From Luteimonas suaedae (lineage in GTDB: Bacteria; Pseudomonadota; Gammaproteobacteria; Xanthomonadales; Xanthomonadaceae), in NCBI RefSeq assembly GCF_008312895.1, contig NZ_VSSP01000009.1, positions 124,001 through 188,000 of the forward strand: a stretch of 64,000 nucleotides of DNA, written 5' to 3'. Shown here one piece after another: positions 1-11,458 of this stretch; within the stretch, counting starts at the first letter, position 1; each line of letters begins with the position of its first letter. The notes below the pieces were generated by a model, which ran no database searches, was not told the origin of the DNA, and saw nothing but the letters and a program-made list of their open reading frames with translations. The translations under genes were made by a program, and so were the position numbers.

Positions 1-57
1 CAACTCTGGCACCGGTGACCAATCGCCCGGAAACGGTTTCGGTCAGTCGGCGCCGGC

Positions 58-1245
58 TCATCGTGCCAGCAACTGTTGCGCTTCCTCGGGCCGCTTCAGG
101 CCCTTGTCGAGCGCTTGCTGGGCAGCCTGCTTGGCTTCCGCGTCACGGCCTTCCCCGGCGAGGATCTTGGCGAGGTTCAGGTACGACTCGCCGTTGTCGC
201 TGAGCGGCGCCGCCTTCTGGTAGGCCTCGATCGCCGGCTCGGTCTGGTCGGAGAAGTAGTACGCCTGCGCCAGCGCCACGTAGGTCTGGTGGTCTTCCTT
301 CAGTACGCCCTTCTGCAGGCCTTCCTCGATCACCTCGATCGCCTTCTGCTCGCCGCCTTCGCTGTTGATGTGCAGCGCGACCAGGTTGCGGTACTCGCGG
401 TCCTCGGTCAGCTGACCCTCGGCGCGCAGCTTTTCCATCACCTCGATCGCCTTGTCGTCGCGCTCGGCCTGCATGTACATGCTCGCCAGATTGAGTTGCG
501 AGCGCTTGTCGCCCGGCGACTGGCTTGCGATCTGCTCGGCAAGCGCGGTCGCCTCGGCGGCCTGTCCGGTCTCGGCGTAGGCGGCCATCAGCGCCTGGGT
601 CCAGGCGGCGTTCGGCGTCTCCGAAGCCGCGATCGCCTGCTTGAGCGCCGGCACCGCCTCCCCGTAGCGCTCGGCCTGGTACAGCAGCTGACCTTTCAGC
701 GCCAGGTCTTCGGGCTTGTCGCTCTGCGTCTCGGTGAGATAGCGGTCCAGCGTCGCCAGGCTCTCGTCGGTCTGCTCGTCCTGCGCCTGCAGCTGCGCGA
801 GCATCATCATCGACTGATAGTGGCCGTTGTTGTCGAGCGCATCGAGCTCGATGGTCTGCTGCAGGTAGGCCTTGGCCGCCGCGGTGTCGTCCTCGCTGTA
901 GGCGGCGTTGGCCGCCAGCTGGGCGGCATAGGCCTTGTCGTAGTCGTTGGCGCGGTCCTCGGCGAGGATCTCGTCGGCGAGTTCGCGCACCTGCGCGTAC
1001 TGCTCCTTTTCGAAGGCGGTGCCGAGCTTGTTCAACTTCGATCCCATCCGCGACGAGGCGCTCTCGCCGGGCGCTTCGCGCGTGGCCTGCGGATAGAGTT
1101 CCTCGGCTTTCGGCGCGCGATCGCGGCGCGACTGGCATTGCTCGACCGGAACGTTCGCCGGCGATTGCGCGGCGGCGGCATCGACACCGAGCGTGGCGGC
1201 GACCGCCAGCGCGAGCAGGGCGGGCGCATGGATCATCGATTTCAT
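58..1245 (-). CDS. Exported tetratricopeptide-repeat protein
   Basis: A 395-residue protein with an N-terminal signal peptide (MKSMIHAPALLALAVAATLG, Ala-rich cleavage region near residue 25) followed by TPR-like helical repeats to the C-terminus. Frequent A-x-x-Y and L-A-x-x-Y patterns mark the repeats. The ATG at 1245 is chosen because it begins the signal peptide and is preceded by a good GAAGG ribosome site; the frame stays open a further 51 codons upstream without a signal sequence. TPR proteins act as scaffolds, here probably periplasmic or lipid-anchored, but no partner can be named. It lies downstream of and co-directional with the M48 peptidase, about 120 bases away, so both may act in envelope protein quality control. 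That link is inference. Confidence 0.85.
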   Translation of the reverse strand: MKSMIHAPALLALAVAATLGVDAAAAQSPANVPVEQCQSRRDRAPKAEELYPQATREAPGESASSRMGSKLNKLGTAFEKEQYAQVRELADEILAEDRANDYDKAYAAQLAANAAYSEDDTAAAKAYLQQTIELDALDNNGHYQSMMMLAQLQAQDEQTDESLATLDRYLTETQSDKPEDLALKGQLLYQAERYGEAVPALKQAIAASETPNAAWTQALMAAYAETGQAAEATALAEQIASQSPGDKRSQLNLASMYMQAERDDKAIEVMEKLRAEGQLTEDREYRNLVALHINSEGGEQKAIEVIEEGLQKGVLKEDHQTYVALAQAYYFSDQTEPAIEAYQKAAPLSDNGESYLNLAKILAGEGRDAEAKQAAQQALDKGLKRPEEAQQLLAR

Positions 1246-1271
1246 TGCATCACCTTCTCTTGTTGCCTGGG

Positions 1272-1309
1272 AACGCCGGTTGGATCGGCCGGTCGGATCG
1301 GCCGGTTGG
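1272..1309. repeat. Short 13-bp tandem repeat
   Basis: Two and a half copies of a 13-base unit (CCGGTTGGATCGG, then CCGGTCGGATCGG, then CCGGTTGG) lie just upstream of the TPR gene start. No function is evident. Confidence 0.5.
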
Positions 1310-1366
1310 AAAATCGTCGGGCGTCCTTCCCCGAAAGCGCGATGATGCCGGCGCCGCGCCCGCGGC

Positions 1367-2173
1367 TCAACCGCATTTGGGAACGCGTCCGCCCGCACGC
1401 GCCTGTTCGTACGTGGGCACGAGGCGCGCCGCGCGCGACTGGAGCTCGCCGATGCGGCTTTGCGGATCCGGGTGGGTCGACAGCCACTGCGGCGGGCGGC
1501 TGCCGCCCGCGGCGATCATGTTCTGCCACAGGTTCACGGCCGCGCGCGGATCGAAGCCGGCGCTCGCCATCAACTGCTGTCCGACCACGTCGGCCTCGCT
1601 CTCCTGCGCGCGCGAGCCGGGCAGCAGGAAGCCCGCCTGCGCGGCGATACCGCCGCCCTGCACCGCGGCATTGCCGACGCCCTCGCCGTAGCGCGAGCCG
1701 AGCAGCGAGCCGACCACCTGCAGCGCGCCGGAGGCGCCGGCCTGGCGGGTGATGCGTTCGTCGTGATGGCGCGAGGTCACGTGGCCGATCTCGTGCGCGA
1801 TCACCGCCGCCAGCTGGTCCTGGTTGCGGGCCACGCTGAAGATGCCGGTGTTCACGCCGACCTTACCGCCCGGCAGCGCGAATGCGTTGGCGCTGTTGTC
1901 GACGAAGACCGCCGACTCCCAGCCGATCCGCTGCGCATCGGGCGGCAGCTGGCGCACGATCGCATTGACCACGCAGCTCACGTAGGCGGTCTGGCGGCTG
2001 TCGTTGCTGACCTTCTGCTTCGCCTTCATCTCGGCGAACGCCTGCGCGCCGAGCTGATTGAGCTGCGCTTCGGGCACCGCACCGACGTACTGGGTACGCC
2101 CGGTCGGCGAAGTGGTGGTGGCGCATGCCGACAGCACGAAGACGGCACCGAGCGCGAACAGGAACGGTTTCAT
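1367..2173 (-). CDS. M48-family zinc metallopeptidase lipoprotein
   Basis: A 268-residue protein with a lipoprotein signal (LSAC, lipidated Cys17) and the M48 active site HEIGH at about residues 127-131. A downstream ESEAD (about 191-195) supplies the third zinc ligand, and THPDPQSR (about 233-240) is typical of the LoiP/BepA-like and YcaL-like M48 group. Such enzymes degrade misfolded outer-membrane proteins or act in envelope quality control. The 23S-type signal and lipobox place it at the inner face of the outer membrane. It lies 235 bases downstream of gyrB on the same strand, with a TPR protein after it, an arrangement reminiscent of BepA, in which M48 and TPR modules are fused. Family certain; substrate unknown. 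Confidence 0.92.
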   Translation of the reverse strand: MKPFLFALGAVFVLSACATTTSPTGRTQYVGAVPEAQLNQLGAQAFAEMKAKQKVSNDSRQTAYVSCVVNAIVRQLPPDAQRIGWESAVFVDNSANAFALPGGKVGVNTGIFSVARNQDQLAAVIAHEIGHVTSRHHDERITRQAGASGALQVVGSLLGSRYGEGVGNAAVQGGGIAAQAGFLLPGSRAQESEADVVGQQLMASAGFDPRAAVNLWQNMIAAGGSRPPQWLSTHPDPQSRIGELQSRAARLVPTYEQARAGGRVPKCG

Positions 2174-2408
2174 GGCGAAGGTCCCGGGGATCGGCTGCCG
2201 TTGTAGAACGGCGGTGATTAAAATTTCGTCAAGCGAACGACACCGTCGGCATCGACGCTGGTCGCTGGCGCGACGATCCTACGCGGCCCGTGTGTCGTCC
2301 GCGTGACCGTGGCGTTCAGATCGCCAGGTCGGCGATCGGCCCCGCCGCAGTCCCGATGCGGTGCCGATGGCGAAGCCGCCCGACTTGGGGCGTGGCGCCA
2401 CCGCGACC

Positions 2409-4934
<2,526 letters not shown>

Positions 4935-4954
4935 CTATAGGGACTCAACGCCCA

Positions 4955-4963
4955 ATTATAGCA
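4955..4963 (-). promoter_or_regulatory. Extended -10 promoter element of gyrB
   Basis: On the minus strand this reads TGCTATAAT, a perfect extended -10 (TGnTATAAT), 87 bases upstream of the gyrB ATG. The -35 region is poor, as is common for extended -10 promoters. It lies in an AT-rich patch that stands out from the surrounding GC-rich DNA. Confidence 0.65.
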
Positions 4964-5010
4964 TCGCGGCTGCCTTCGAACCGCGCAACGACCGTGCTGT
5001 GGCGGGGCGC

Positions 5011-6096
5011 TCAGGCGGGAGTCACCGCGCCCTGTTCCACGTGGAACCGGCGCAGGTCGGCCAGCTCGGCATCCGCGCCCGGCGGCCAGTCGGTGCCGGT
5101 GACGAAGACCTGGGCCGCGCCTTCGCGCAGCAGCGCCAGCACCCGTTGCCGGTGGCCGGCGTCGAGCTCCGAGGCCAGGTCATCCAGCAACACCACCGGC
5201 CATTCGCCGCGTCGGGTGGCGTAGTCGCTGGCCTGCGCCAGCAGGCAGGCCAGCGCCGCCAGCTTGCTCTGGCCGCGCGAGAGCGGTTCACGGTTCGGTG
5301 CGCTGGAGAATTCGACGCGCCAGTCGGCCCGGTGCGGACCGACGCCGGTATGGCCGAGCATCCGGTCGCGCTCGCGTGCGACCAACAGCGCGTCTTCGAG
5401 GCCGAGTTCGCCGCGACGCCAGCCAGGCTGAAACGCCAGCGTCGCGATACCGAGCATCGGCGCCATCCGCGCCACCGTGGCCGCCAGCACCGGTTGCAGC
5501 CGCTCCAGGTAATCTTCGCGGAATCGGGTCAGGGGTTCACCGGCCAGCGCCAGCTCGTGGTCCCAGACGTCCAGCTGGTCCGCCGGCGCACCGGACTTCA
5601 GCAGCGCATTGCGCTGTTTCAAGGCCCGTGCGTAGCGCCGCCACAGCGGAAGAAACTCCGGTTCCACGTGGAACAGGCCCCAATCGACGAAACGCCGGCG
5701 CGGCTCGCCACCACCGGAGATCAGGGCGTGGCTGCCGGGCTCGAAACTGACCACCGCCAGGGCGGCGCACAGGTCGCCCAGCTGCGCCACGGCCTGGCCA
5801 TCGAGACGGCCCTCCCAATCCTGCCCGCTGTGGCGCAGGCCGGCACGGCGCGTCCGTTCGTTGTGCCCTTCGGACCACTCCACGTACACCTCCAGCGCCG
5901 CGGCACCGGTGCGCACCAGGCCGTCGCGCACGCGCCCGCGAAAGCTGCGCCCGTAGGCCAGCAGATGCACCGCTTCCAGCACGCTGGTCTTGCCGGCGCC
6001 GTTGTCTCCGACCAGCAGGTTCAGCGCCGGCCCTGGCGCCAGCTCCGCCTCGGCCAGTCGCCGCAGGTGCCGGATCCGCAGCAGGGTCACATGCAC
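5011..6096 (-). CDS. recF: DNA replication and repair protein RecF
   Basis: A 361-residue SMC-like ATPase that loads RecA at single-strand gaps with RecO and RecR. The Walker A motif GDNGAGKTS lies at residues 30-38, next to the family sequence AYGRSFRGRVRDGL. The ABC-type signature SRGQSKLAALACLLAQ and Walker B VVLLDDLASELD follow near the C-terminus. The GTG at 6096 is chosen: it follows a GGGGGG ribosome site and begins a Xanthomonas-like N-terminus (VHVTLLRIRHLRR). An in-frame ATG 48 bases upstream would add an unlikely Cys-rich leader. Two parS-type ParB sites lie inside this gene, each encoding Phe-His-Val-Glu. The second is only eight codons from the stop. Confidence 0.96.
   Translation of the reverse strand: MHVTLLRIRHLRRLAEAELAPGPALNLLVGDNGAGKTSVLEAVHLLAYGRSFRGRVRDGLVRTGAAALEVYVEWSEGHNERTRRAGLRHSGQDWEGRLDGQAVAQLGDLCAALAVVSFEPGSHALISGGGEPRRRFVDWGLFHVEPEFLPLWRRYARALKQRNALLKSGAPADQLDVWDHELALAGEPLTRFREDYLERLQPVLAATVARMAPMLGIATLAFQPGWRRGELGLEDALLVARERDRMLGHTGVGPHRADWRVEFSSAPNREPLSRGQSKLAALACLLAQASDYATRRGEWPVVLLDDLASELDAGHRQRVLALLREGAAQVFVTGTDWPPGADAELADLRRFHVEQGAVTPA
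5033..5048 (+). promoter_or_regulatory. parS site 1 (ParB-binding centromere)
   Basis: TGTTCCACGTGGAACC is identical to the parS 16-mer described for Pseudomonas chromosomes. It lies inside the recF coding sequence near its 3' end, about 2.4 kb from oriC. ParB nucleates here for origin segregation. Confidence 0.85.
5660..5675 (-). promoter_or_regulatory. parS site 2 (ParB-binding centromere)
   Basis: The minus strand reads TGTTCCACGTGGAACC, again an exact Pseudomonas-type parS, in the middle of recF and in the opposite orientation to site 1. It encodes Phe-His-Val-Glu in RecF. Confidence 0.85.
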
Positions 6097-6130
6097 GCGA
6101 TCGCCCCCCGCGCCGGACCGCAGGAAGCAA

Positions 6131-6154
6131 AACGCCCGGACCATGCCGGGCGTT
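6131..6154 (-). terminator. Hairpin terminator downstream of dnaN
   Basis: A perfect 9-bp stem (AACGCCCGG / CCGGGCGTT) with a 6-base loop is followed on the minus strand by TTTTGC. It lies between the dnaN stop and the recF GTG, so it may attenuate read-through from dnaN into recF. Confidence 0.55.
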
Positions 6155-6156
6155 CT

Positions 6157-6172
6157 GGTTTCACGTGGAACA
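6157..6172 (-). promoter_or_regulatory. parS site 3 (ParB-binding centromere)
   Basis: The minus strand reads TGTTCCACGTGAAACC, a one-base variant of the other two sites and closer to the Bacillus-type consensus TGTTNCACGTGAAACA. It sits in the dnaN-recF intergenic gap beside the terminator hairpin. Confidence 0.8.
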
Positions 6173-6181
6173 CGGCGCCAT

Positions 6182-7282
6182 TCACAGCCGCAGCGGCATC
6201 ACCACGTGGCGGCACCGCTCGTTGCCGGCCTCGCGCACCAGTGCCGACGAGTTGGCATCGCGCAGCTGCAGGATGACATGCTCCTCGCGCAGCGCGGAAA
6301 GGGCGTCGAGCAGGTAGTTGACGTTGAAGCCGACCGCCAGATCATCGACATTGGTCTCGGCCTCCACTTCCTCCTGCGCCTCTTCCTGCTCGGGGTTGTG
6401 GGCGCTGATCTTCAGCTGCCCGGGCGAGACTTCGATGCGCACGCCGCGGTACTTCTCATTGGACAGGATCGCCGCGCGCTGCAGCGATGCCCGCAGGGCC
6501 TCGCGTTCGATCCGCACCTCGCGATCGGCGCCGATCGGGATCACCGCCTCGTAATCAGGGAAACGGCCATCGATCAGCTTGGTGGTGAAGGTGACATCGT
6601 CGCGCCGGACCCGCAGATGGTTGCGGTCCATCTCCAGTTCGAGCTCGCGGTCGCCGCCTTCGAGCAGGCGCTGCAGCTCCTGGATGCCCTTGCGCGGCAC
6701 GATGATCTGCCGCTTGTTGCTCACGGTGGCCTCCAGCGGGGCCTCGCACAGCGCCAGGCGATGGCCGTCGGTGGCCACGCAACGCAGGTGGCGGTCGCCG
6801 AGGTCGAACAGCAGGCCGTTGAGGTAATAACGCACGTCCTGCTGCGCCATCGCGAACGCCGTGCGCTCGATCAGTTCCTTGAGCACCGCCTCGGGCACCT
6901 GCACCCGCTCGGTGGTCTCGACGTCGTCGATCGCCGGGAAGTCGTTGGCCGGCAGGCTGGCCAGGGTGAAGCGGCTGCGCCCCGCCTGCACCGTGACCTT
7001 GTCGCCGGTCTGCGAGACCGTGACCTTGCTGCCATCGGGCAGGGCGCGGACGATCTCGAACAGCTTGCGCGCCGGGATCGTGGTCTCGCCGTTCTGGGCG
7101 TCGTCGACCGGCGTCCTGGCGACCATCTCCACTTCCAGGTCGGTGCCGGTGAGCGACAGCCGGCCGTCAGCCACCTGGACCAGCAGGTTGGCGAGCACCG
7201 GCAGGGTCTGCCGACGTTCGACGACGTTGACCACCTGCGCCAACGGTTTCAGAAAGACTTCGCGTTGCAGACTGAAGCGCAT
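6182..7282 (-). CDS. dnaN: DNA polymerase III beta subunit (sliding clamp)
   Basis: A 366-residue ring-forming processivity clamp. The N-terminus MRFSLQREVFLKPLAQVVNV and internal GTDLEVEMVAR, RSRFTLASLPANDFP and YYLNGLLFDL segments are characteristic, as is the C-terminal MPLRL that closes the protein-binding cleft domain. Length matches the family. It lies directly downstream of oriC and is followed by a terminator hairpin and parS site 3 before recF. Confidence 0.98.
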   Translation of the reverse strand: MRFSLQREVFLKPLAQVVNVVERRQTLPVLANLLVQVADGRLSLTGTDLEVEMVARTPVDDAQNGETTIPARKLFEIVRALPDGSKVTVSQTGDKVTVQAGRSRFTLASLPANDFPAIDDVETTERVQVPEAVLKELIERTAFAMAQQDVRYYLNGLLFDLGDRHLRCVATDGHRLALCEAPLEATVSNKRQIIVPRKGIQELQRLLEGGDRELELEMDRNHLRVRRDDVTFTTKLIDGRFPDYEAVIPIGADREVRIEREALRASLQRAAILSNEKYRGVRIEVSPGQLKISAHNPEQEEAQEEVEAETNVDDLAVGFNVNYLLDALSALREEHVILQLRDANSSALVREAGNERCRHVVMPLRL

Positions 7283-7414
7283 GCCGGTCGTGTCCCCGTG
7301 CCCAAGATTGAAGAGATTGGATAAAACTAAAAACTGGTGGTGGTGGAGTCCCGATTTTCGGGCGATAACTCATCTAAATGATTGATATTAAACGGCATTA
7401 TTCGATCACAACCG

Positions 7415-7423
7415 GGTGGATAA
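7415..7423 (+). promoter_or_regulatory. DnaA box (GGTGGATAA)
   Basis: Matches the TGTGGATAA consensus at 8 of 9 positions and sits at the edge of the AT-rich unwinding region of oriC. Confidence 0.6.
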
Positions 7424-7448
7424 CGGCTCCCCCCGAAGACCGACAACC

Positions 7449-7457
7449 TGTGGATAG
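7449..7457 (+). promoter_or_regulatory. DnaA box (TGTGGATAG)
   Basis: Matches the TGTGGATAA consensus at 8 of 9 positions, 34 bases from the preceding box. Confidence 0.65.
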
Positions 7458-7484
7458 AATCGGCGGCGCCATTCGATCCTCAGG

Positions 7485-7493
7485 TTGTCCACA
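7485..7493 (-). promoter_or_regulatory. DnaA box (TGTGGACAA on minus strand)
   Basis: Plus strand TTGTCCACA matches the TTATCCACA box at 8 of 9 positions. It is opposite in orientation to the two boxes to its left. Confidence 0.65.
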
Positions 7494-7540
7494 ACTTGTT
7501 CGGTGCCTGTCCACCGGGCTCGCACACGGCCTTTTCGCCG

Positions 7541-8854
7541 TCATTCGCTGAGCTTGCGGATCAGCTTGTCCCAGTCCTCTCGCAGCTTGCCGTCGGTTTC
7601 CATCAGGTGCTTGATCTGGCGGCAGGCGTGCAGCACGGTGGTGTGGTCGCGGCCCGCGAACGCGTCGCCGATCTCGGGCAGGCTGTGCTCGGTCAGCTCC
7701 TTCGCCAGGGCCATCGCCATCTGTCGCGGGCGGGCCAATGAGCGGGTGCGTCGCTTGGACAGCAAGTCCTTGATCTGCAGACCGTAGTAGTCTGCCACGG
7801 TCTTCTGGATATTGGCGATGCCGACGCTGTGCATCTGCGCGCGCAGCAGGTCGCGCAGGGTTTCCTGGGCGAATTCCGGGGTGATGCTGCGGCCGGTGAA
7901 GTTGGCGCGGGCGACCAGGGTATTGAGCGCGCCTTCCAGGTCGCGCACGTTGGAGCGCATCTTCTTGGCGATCAGGAAGGCGACGTCCTCGGGGATCAGC
8001 GCGCCGCGTTCGCTCGCCTTCGACAGCACGATCTGCGCGCGGGTCTCGAAGTCGGGCGGGTCGATCGCCACCGACAGCCCCCAGGCCAGGCGCGATTTCA
8101 GGCGCGGCTCGAGGCCGTCGACCTCGCGCGGGAAGCGGTCGCAGGTCATGATGATCTGCTGGCGCCCGTCGAACAGCGCGTTGAAGGTGTGGAAGAACTC
8201 CTCCTGGGTGCGCTCCTTGCCGGCGAAGAACTGGATGTCGTCGATCAGCAGCGCATCGACCTGCTGGAACTGGCGCTTGAAGCCGTCCATCGCCCGGTCC
8301 TGCAGCGCCCGCATCATCGCGCTGAAGAACTGTTCCGAGCGCAGGTACAGCACCCGTACCGACGGGTTCTGGCGCCGCATCTGGTTGCCGGCGGCGAACA
8401 TCAGGTGGGTCTTGCCCAGGCCGGTGCTGCCGTACAGCAGCAGCGGATTGTGGGCGCGGTCGCCGGGCTTCTGCGCCGCCTGCCAGGCGGCGGCGCGGCC
8501 GAGCTGGTTGCTGCGGCCCTCGACGAAATTCTCGAAGGTGTAGTGGTTGTCGAGATTGCCGTGGAACGCCTCGGCCGCCGGCGCGTGCGCGATCACCGGC
8601 AGAGTGTCCATGTTCGTCCGCGGCAGCGAGCCGATCTCGAGCGCAACCTCGGCGCTGCCGGAGAAATGCCCCAGCAGTTCGCGGATCCGGGTCAGGTAGC
8701 GCGAGCGCACCTCGTCGCGGACGAAGGCATTGGGTGCGTACAGCACCGTGGTGTCATCGCGACGTGTGGCCTGCAGCGGCTTGAGCCAGGTATGGACGTC
8801 TTCGGCCGGAAACTCGGCTTCGAGGCGTTCGAGACAGCGTGGCCAGGCATCCAT
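7541..8854 (-). CDS. dnaA: Chromosomal replication initiator protein DnaA
   Basis: The initiator ATPase, 437 residues. Domain I is at the N-terminus ([16 protein letters not shown], the form seen in Xanthomonadaceae). The AAA+ domain has Walker A GSTGLGKT (about residues 142-149) and Walker [10 protein letters not shown] (about 202-210). The C-terminal helix-turn-helix carries the DnaA signature [12 protein letters not shown]. The ATG at 8854 is preferred by homology; an in-frame ATG at 8866 would add four residues, and neither has a clear ribosome site. It reads away from rpmH and towards oriC, so it is transcribed across the origin side of the cluster. Confidence 0.97.
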   Translation of the reverse strand: MDAWPRCLERLEAEFPAEDVHTWLKPLQATRRDDTTVLYAPNAFVRDEVRSRYLTRIRELLGHFSGSAEVALEIGSLPRTNMDTLPVIAHAPAAEAFHGNLDNHYTFENFVEGRSNQLGRAAAWQAAQKPGDRAHNPLLLYGSTGLGKTHLMFAAGNQMRRQNPSVRVLYLRSEQFFSAMMRALQDRAMDGFKRQFQQVDALLIDDIQFFAGKERTQEEFFHTFNALFDGRQQIIMTCDRFPREVDGLEPRLKSRLAWGLSVAIDPPDFETRAQIVLSKASERGALIPEDVAFLIAKKMRSNVRDLEGALNTLVARANFTGRSITPEFAQETLRDLLRAQMHSVGIANIQKTVADYYGLQIKDLLSKRRTRSLARPRQMAMALAKELTEHSLPEIGDAFAGRDHTTVLHACRQIKHLMETDGKLREDWDKLIRKLSE

Positions 8855-9015
8855 CGGGCGTGACATCTAGGGTCGGCAAAGGCGCCGGACAACGGCAACC
8901 GTCGCGGCGTGGGCGGGTAGGGGAGTGAGCCGGCAGACTACCATCGCACCCCGCGGGGCGCATCATCGCGCCGACGCGGCCGGCGGACCGTCGCCGGTGC
9001 TCGCCGCCGGCACGG

Positions 9016-9045
9016 TTGACCTGCCGGCCGTGGCGCCGCTAGAAT
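9016..9045 (+). promoter_or_regulatory. Sigma-70 promoter of the rpmH operon
   Basis: TTGACC at 9016-9021 and TAGAAT at 9040-9045 are separated by 18 bases. The -10 ends 40 bases upstream of the rpmH ATG. It is the only good promoter match in the dnaA-rpmH divergent gap. Confidence 0.7.
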
Positions 9046-9085
9046 CGCCGGTTCTTTCCGTCGCGCACCGCACGAGAGTTCCACC

Positions 9086-9226
9086 ATGGCCACCAAGCGC
9101 ACTTACCAGCCCAGCAACCTCAAGCGCAAGCGCGACCACGGTTTCCGTGCCCGCATGAAGACCGCCGACGGCCGCAAGATCCTGGCCCGCCGTCGCGCCA
9201 AGGGTCGCAAGCGCCTGACGGCCTGA
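9086..9226 (+). CDS. rpmH: 50S ribosomal protein L34
   Basis: A 46-residue, highly basic ribosomal protein. [20 protein letters not shown] at the N-terminus and [20 protein letters not shown] are diagnostic. It is the first gene of the rpmH-rnpA-yidC-mnmE block, divergent from dnaA as in most Proteobacteria. It is preceded by a clear sigma-70 promoter. The stop at 9226 is 66 bases before rnpA. Confidence 0.98.
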   Translation: MATKRTYQPSNLKRKRDHGFRARMKTADGRKILARRRAKGRKRLTA

Positions 9227-9292
9227 CGCCGTCGTTCACGCGGGCGCCGCGTCGCCCCCGTTGCCGAGCGTCTCCCGAGCGTCCGTTTTCCG

Positions 9293-9721
9293 ATGACCGC
9301 CGGCTTCCCGAAGCAGGCCCGGGTCCGCGTGCGCGCCGATTTCGATCGCGTGTTCAAGCACGCCCGGCGCACCGCGTCCCCGCTGATGGCGTTGCACTGG
9401 CTCGACGACGCGTCGTCGCCGCGGCTCGGCCTGGCGGTGTCGCGCAAGGTCGATCCCAACGCGGTCGGACGCAACCGCATCAAGCGCGTCCTGCGCGAAC
9501 AATTCCGAACCCTGCGCGCGCAACTGCGCCCCGGCGCGTACGTGGTCGTGGCGCGCGCGGCTTCGGCCGATGCCAGCTCCGCCGCCTTGCGCGAGGGCTT
9601 CGTCGCGGTGCTCGCACGCGCCGGTGCGTTGCCGCCACCGGCGGCGGACGGCACAATGCCGGGCGCTTCCTCCTCTTCCATCCCGTCCCACGTCCCTGCG
9701 CCGGATCGTTGCGGCGAATGA
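9293..9721 (+). CDS. rnpA: Ribonuclease P protein component
   Basis: The protein cofactor of RNase P, 142 residues. The conserved RNR-type motif appears as [14 protein letters not shown] (about residues 64-77), preceded by [14 protein letters not shown], with the basic N-terminal strand [17 protein letters not shown]. The C-terminal 30 residues (Pro/Ser-rich) are a lineage extension without recognised function. It is followed after 13 bases by yidC. The usual gammaproteobacterial yidD between rnpA and yidC is missing. Confidence 0.95.
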   Translation: MTAGFPKQARVRVRADFDRVFKHARRTASPLMALHWLDDASSPRLGLAVSRKVDPNAVGRNRIKRVLREQFRTLRAQLRPGAYVVVARAASADASSAALREGFVAVLARAGALPPPAADGTMPGASSSSIPSHVPAPDRCGE

Positions 9722-9734
9722 GCTTGCCTGCCTG

Positions 9735-11453
9735 ATGAACCAGACCCGTACCTTCCTGATCCTCGCCTGGCTCATGGTGGCGACGCTGCTGTGGATGGAG
9801 TGGAACCGGGACAAGGACGCGGCGCCGGACGCGGCCGCCTCCAGCGAACAGGCCCAAGAGCGCGGCAACGCCGTGCCCGGCAGTGATGCCGGAACCGGGA
9901 CCGGCACGGCGGCGGTGCCGACGGCGCCCGACCTGCCGGCCGCGGCGGAGAGCGCCCGCCCGGCGGTGCCGGGGATGCAGGCGCCTGCGGCGGCCGGCGA
10001 CCAGTCGGTCACGGTCACTACCGACGTGCTGCGACTCACGCTCAGCCGCGGCAACGTGGTCGACGCCGCGCTGCTGGGCTATCCGCAGACGCGCGACGAA
10101 GACAGTCCGCCGGTCAAGCTGCTCGACACCGATCCGGCGCGCTACTACGCGGCGCAAAGCGGCTGGGTCAGCCAGGCCGATCCGGCGCCGGACCACGAGA
10201 GCGGCTTCACGCCGGAGGGCGCCGAGCGCGCCTATCGCCTGACCGAGGGCGGCGACGCGGTCAGCGTGCCGTTCGTCTGGCGCGGCGCCGACGGCCTGAC
10301 CATCCGCCGCACCATCACCGTGCGTCGCGGTTCCTATGCGATCGACGTGCAGGACACGGTGGTCAACGAAGGCGCAAGCCCGTGGCAGGGCTTCGTCTAC
10401 CGGCAGCTGATGCGGGTGCCGCCGCAGGTCAACCGCGGCATGACCAACCCGGAGTCCTTCAGCTTCAGCGGCGCCACCTGGTACAGCGGCGACGAAGGCT
10501 ATGGCCGCCGGACCTTCGCCGATTTCGCCGACGACGGCCCGCTCAACCTGCAGGCGCGCGAAAGCTGGATCGCGATCCTGCAGCATCACTTCTTCACCGC
10601 CTGGATTCCCGAGCCCGACGCCGCGACCACGATCTCGCTGCACGTCGACGGTCCGCGGCACCTGATCCGCGAGGTCGGGCCGGGCGTCAACGTCGCCCCG
10701 GGGCAGCAGGCATCGACCGCGGCGCGGTTGTGGGTCGGCCCCAAGCTGGTGCAGCAGATCCAGGCGCAGGACGTGCGCGGCCTCGATCGCGCGGTCGACT
10801 ACTCGCGTTTCTCGCTGTTCGCCTTCCTCGGTGAATGGCTGTTCTGGCTGCTCGACAAGCTGCACGACCTGTTCAAGAACTGGGGCTGGTCGATCGTCGG
10901 CCTGGTGCTGCTGGTGAAGCTGGCGATGTATCCGCTGTCGGCGGCGCAGTACAAGTCGATGGCACGCATGCGCAAGTTCCAGCCGCGAATCGCCCAGCTC
11001 AAGGAGCGCTACGGCGACGATCGCCAGAAGTTCCAGATGGCGATGATGGAGTTGTACAAGAAGGAGAAGATCAACCCAGTCGGCGGCTGCCTGCCGATCC
11101 TGCTGCAGATGCCGATCTTCTTCGCCCTGTACTGGGTGCTGCTCGAATCGGTGGAACTGCGCCATGCGCCGTGGATGCTGTGGATCCAGGACCTGACCGC
11201 GCGCGATCCCTGGTTCATCCTGCCGGTGATCAACATCGCGGTGATGTGGGCGACACAGAAGCTCAGCCCGATGACCGGCATGGACCCGATGCAGCAGCGC
11301 ATGATGCAGCTGATGCCGGTGGTGTTCGGCGCGGTCATGATCTTCTTCCCGGCCGGCCTGGTGCTGTACTGGGTGACCAACGGCGCGCTCGGCCTGGCGC
11401 AGCAGTGGTGGTTCATCCGCAAGTACAGCGAGCCTGCTGCCAAGTCGGCTTGA
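9735..11453 (+). CDS. yidC: Membrane protein insertase YidC
   Basis: Inserts and folds inner-membrane proteins alone or with SecYEG; 572 residues. It has the Gram-negative architecture: first membrane helix at about residues 6-22 ([17 protein letters not shown]), a large periplasmic beta-sandwich domain, and the conserved C-terminal 60-kDa inner-membrane core ([62 protein letters not shown]). The ATG at 9735 starts the first membrane helix; the long upstream open frame overlaps rnpA and is not coding. A GGGAATC heptad array begins six bases after the stop. Confidence 0.97.
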   Translation: MNQTRTFLILAWLMVATLLWMEWNRDKDAAPDAAASSEQAQERGNAVPGSDAGTGTGTAAVPTAPDLPAAAESARPAVPGMQAPAAAGDQSVTVTTDVLRLTLSRGNVVDAALLGYPQTRDEDSPPVKLLDTDPARYYAAQSGWVSQADPAPDHESGFTPEGAERAYRLTEGGDAVSVPFVWRGADGLTIRRTITVRRGSYAIDVQDTVVNEGASPWQGFVYRQLMRVPPQVNRGMTNPESFSFSGATWYSGDEGYGRRTFADFADDGPLNLQARESWIAILQHHFFTAWIPEPDAATTISLHVDGPRHLIREVGPGVNVAPGQQASTAARLWVGPKLVQQIQAQDVRGLDRAVDYSRFSLFAFLGEWLFWLLDKLHDLFKNWGWSIVGLVLLVKLAMYPLSAAQYKSMARMRKFQPRIAQLKERYGDDRQKFQMAMMELYKKEKINPVGGCLPILLQMPIFFALYWVLLESVELRHAPWMLWIQDLTARDPWFILPVINIAVMWATQKLSPMTGMDPMQQRMMQLMPVVFGAVMIFFPAGLVLYWVTNGALGLAQQWWFIRKYSEPAAKSA

Positions 11454-11458
11454 GAGCC

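Larger units (their letters stand above)
7283..7540. other. oriC: Chromosomal replication origin oriC
   Basis: The 258-base dnaN-dnaA gap is strikingly AT-rich for this genome at 7315-7335 and 7366-7404 (for example AAATGATTGATATTAAA), suitable as a duplex-unwinding element. It contains at least three 8-of-9 matches to the DnaA box, clustered on the dnaA side. A small hairpin (CCCGA-TTT-TCGGG) lies at 7350-7362. The flanking gene set and the switch of coding strand nearby support this as the origin. GC skew was not computed. Confidence 0.85.

Noticed and set aside
76..1752. Long plus-strand open frame (558 codons) opposite the TPR and M48 genes
   Set aside because: It is antisense to two recognisable proteins and its translation is Arg/Leu-rich high-GC shadow sequence without domains.
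1774..1789. Another CACGTG-containing site as parS
   Set aside because: The flanks (GGTCACGTGGCC) do not match the parS 16-mer outside the central six bases.
8867..9085. Alternative oriC upstream of dnaA
   Set aside because: No DnaA boxes and no strongly AT-rich stretch; it contains instead the rpmH promoter.
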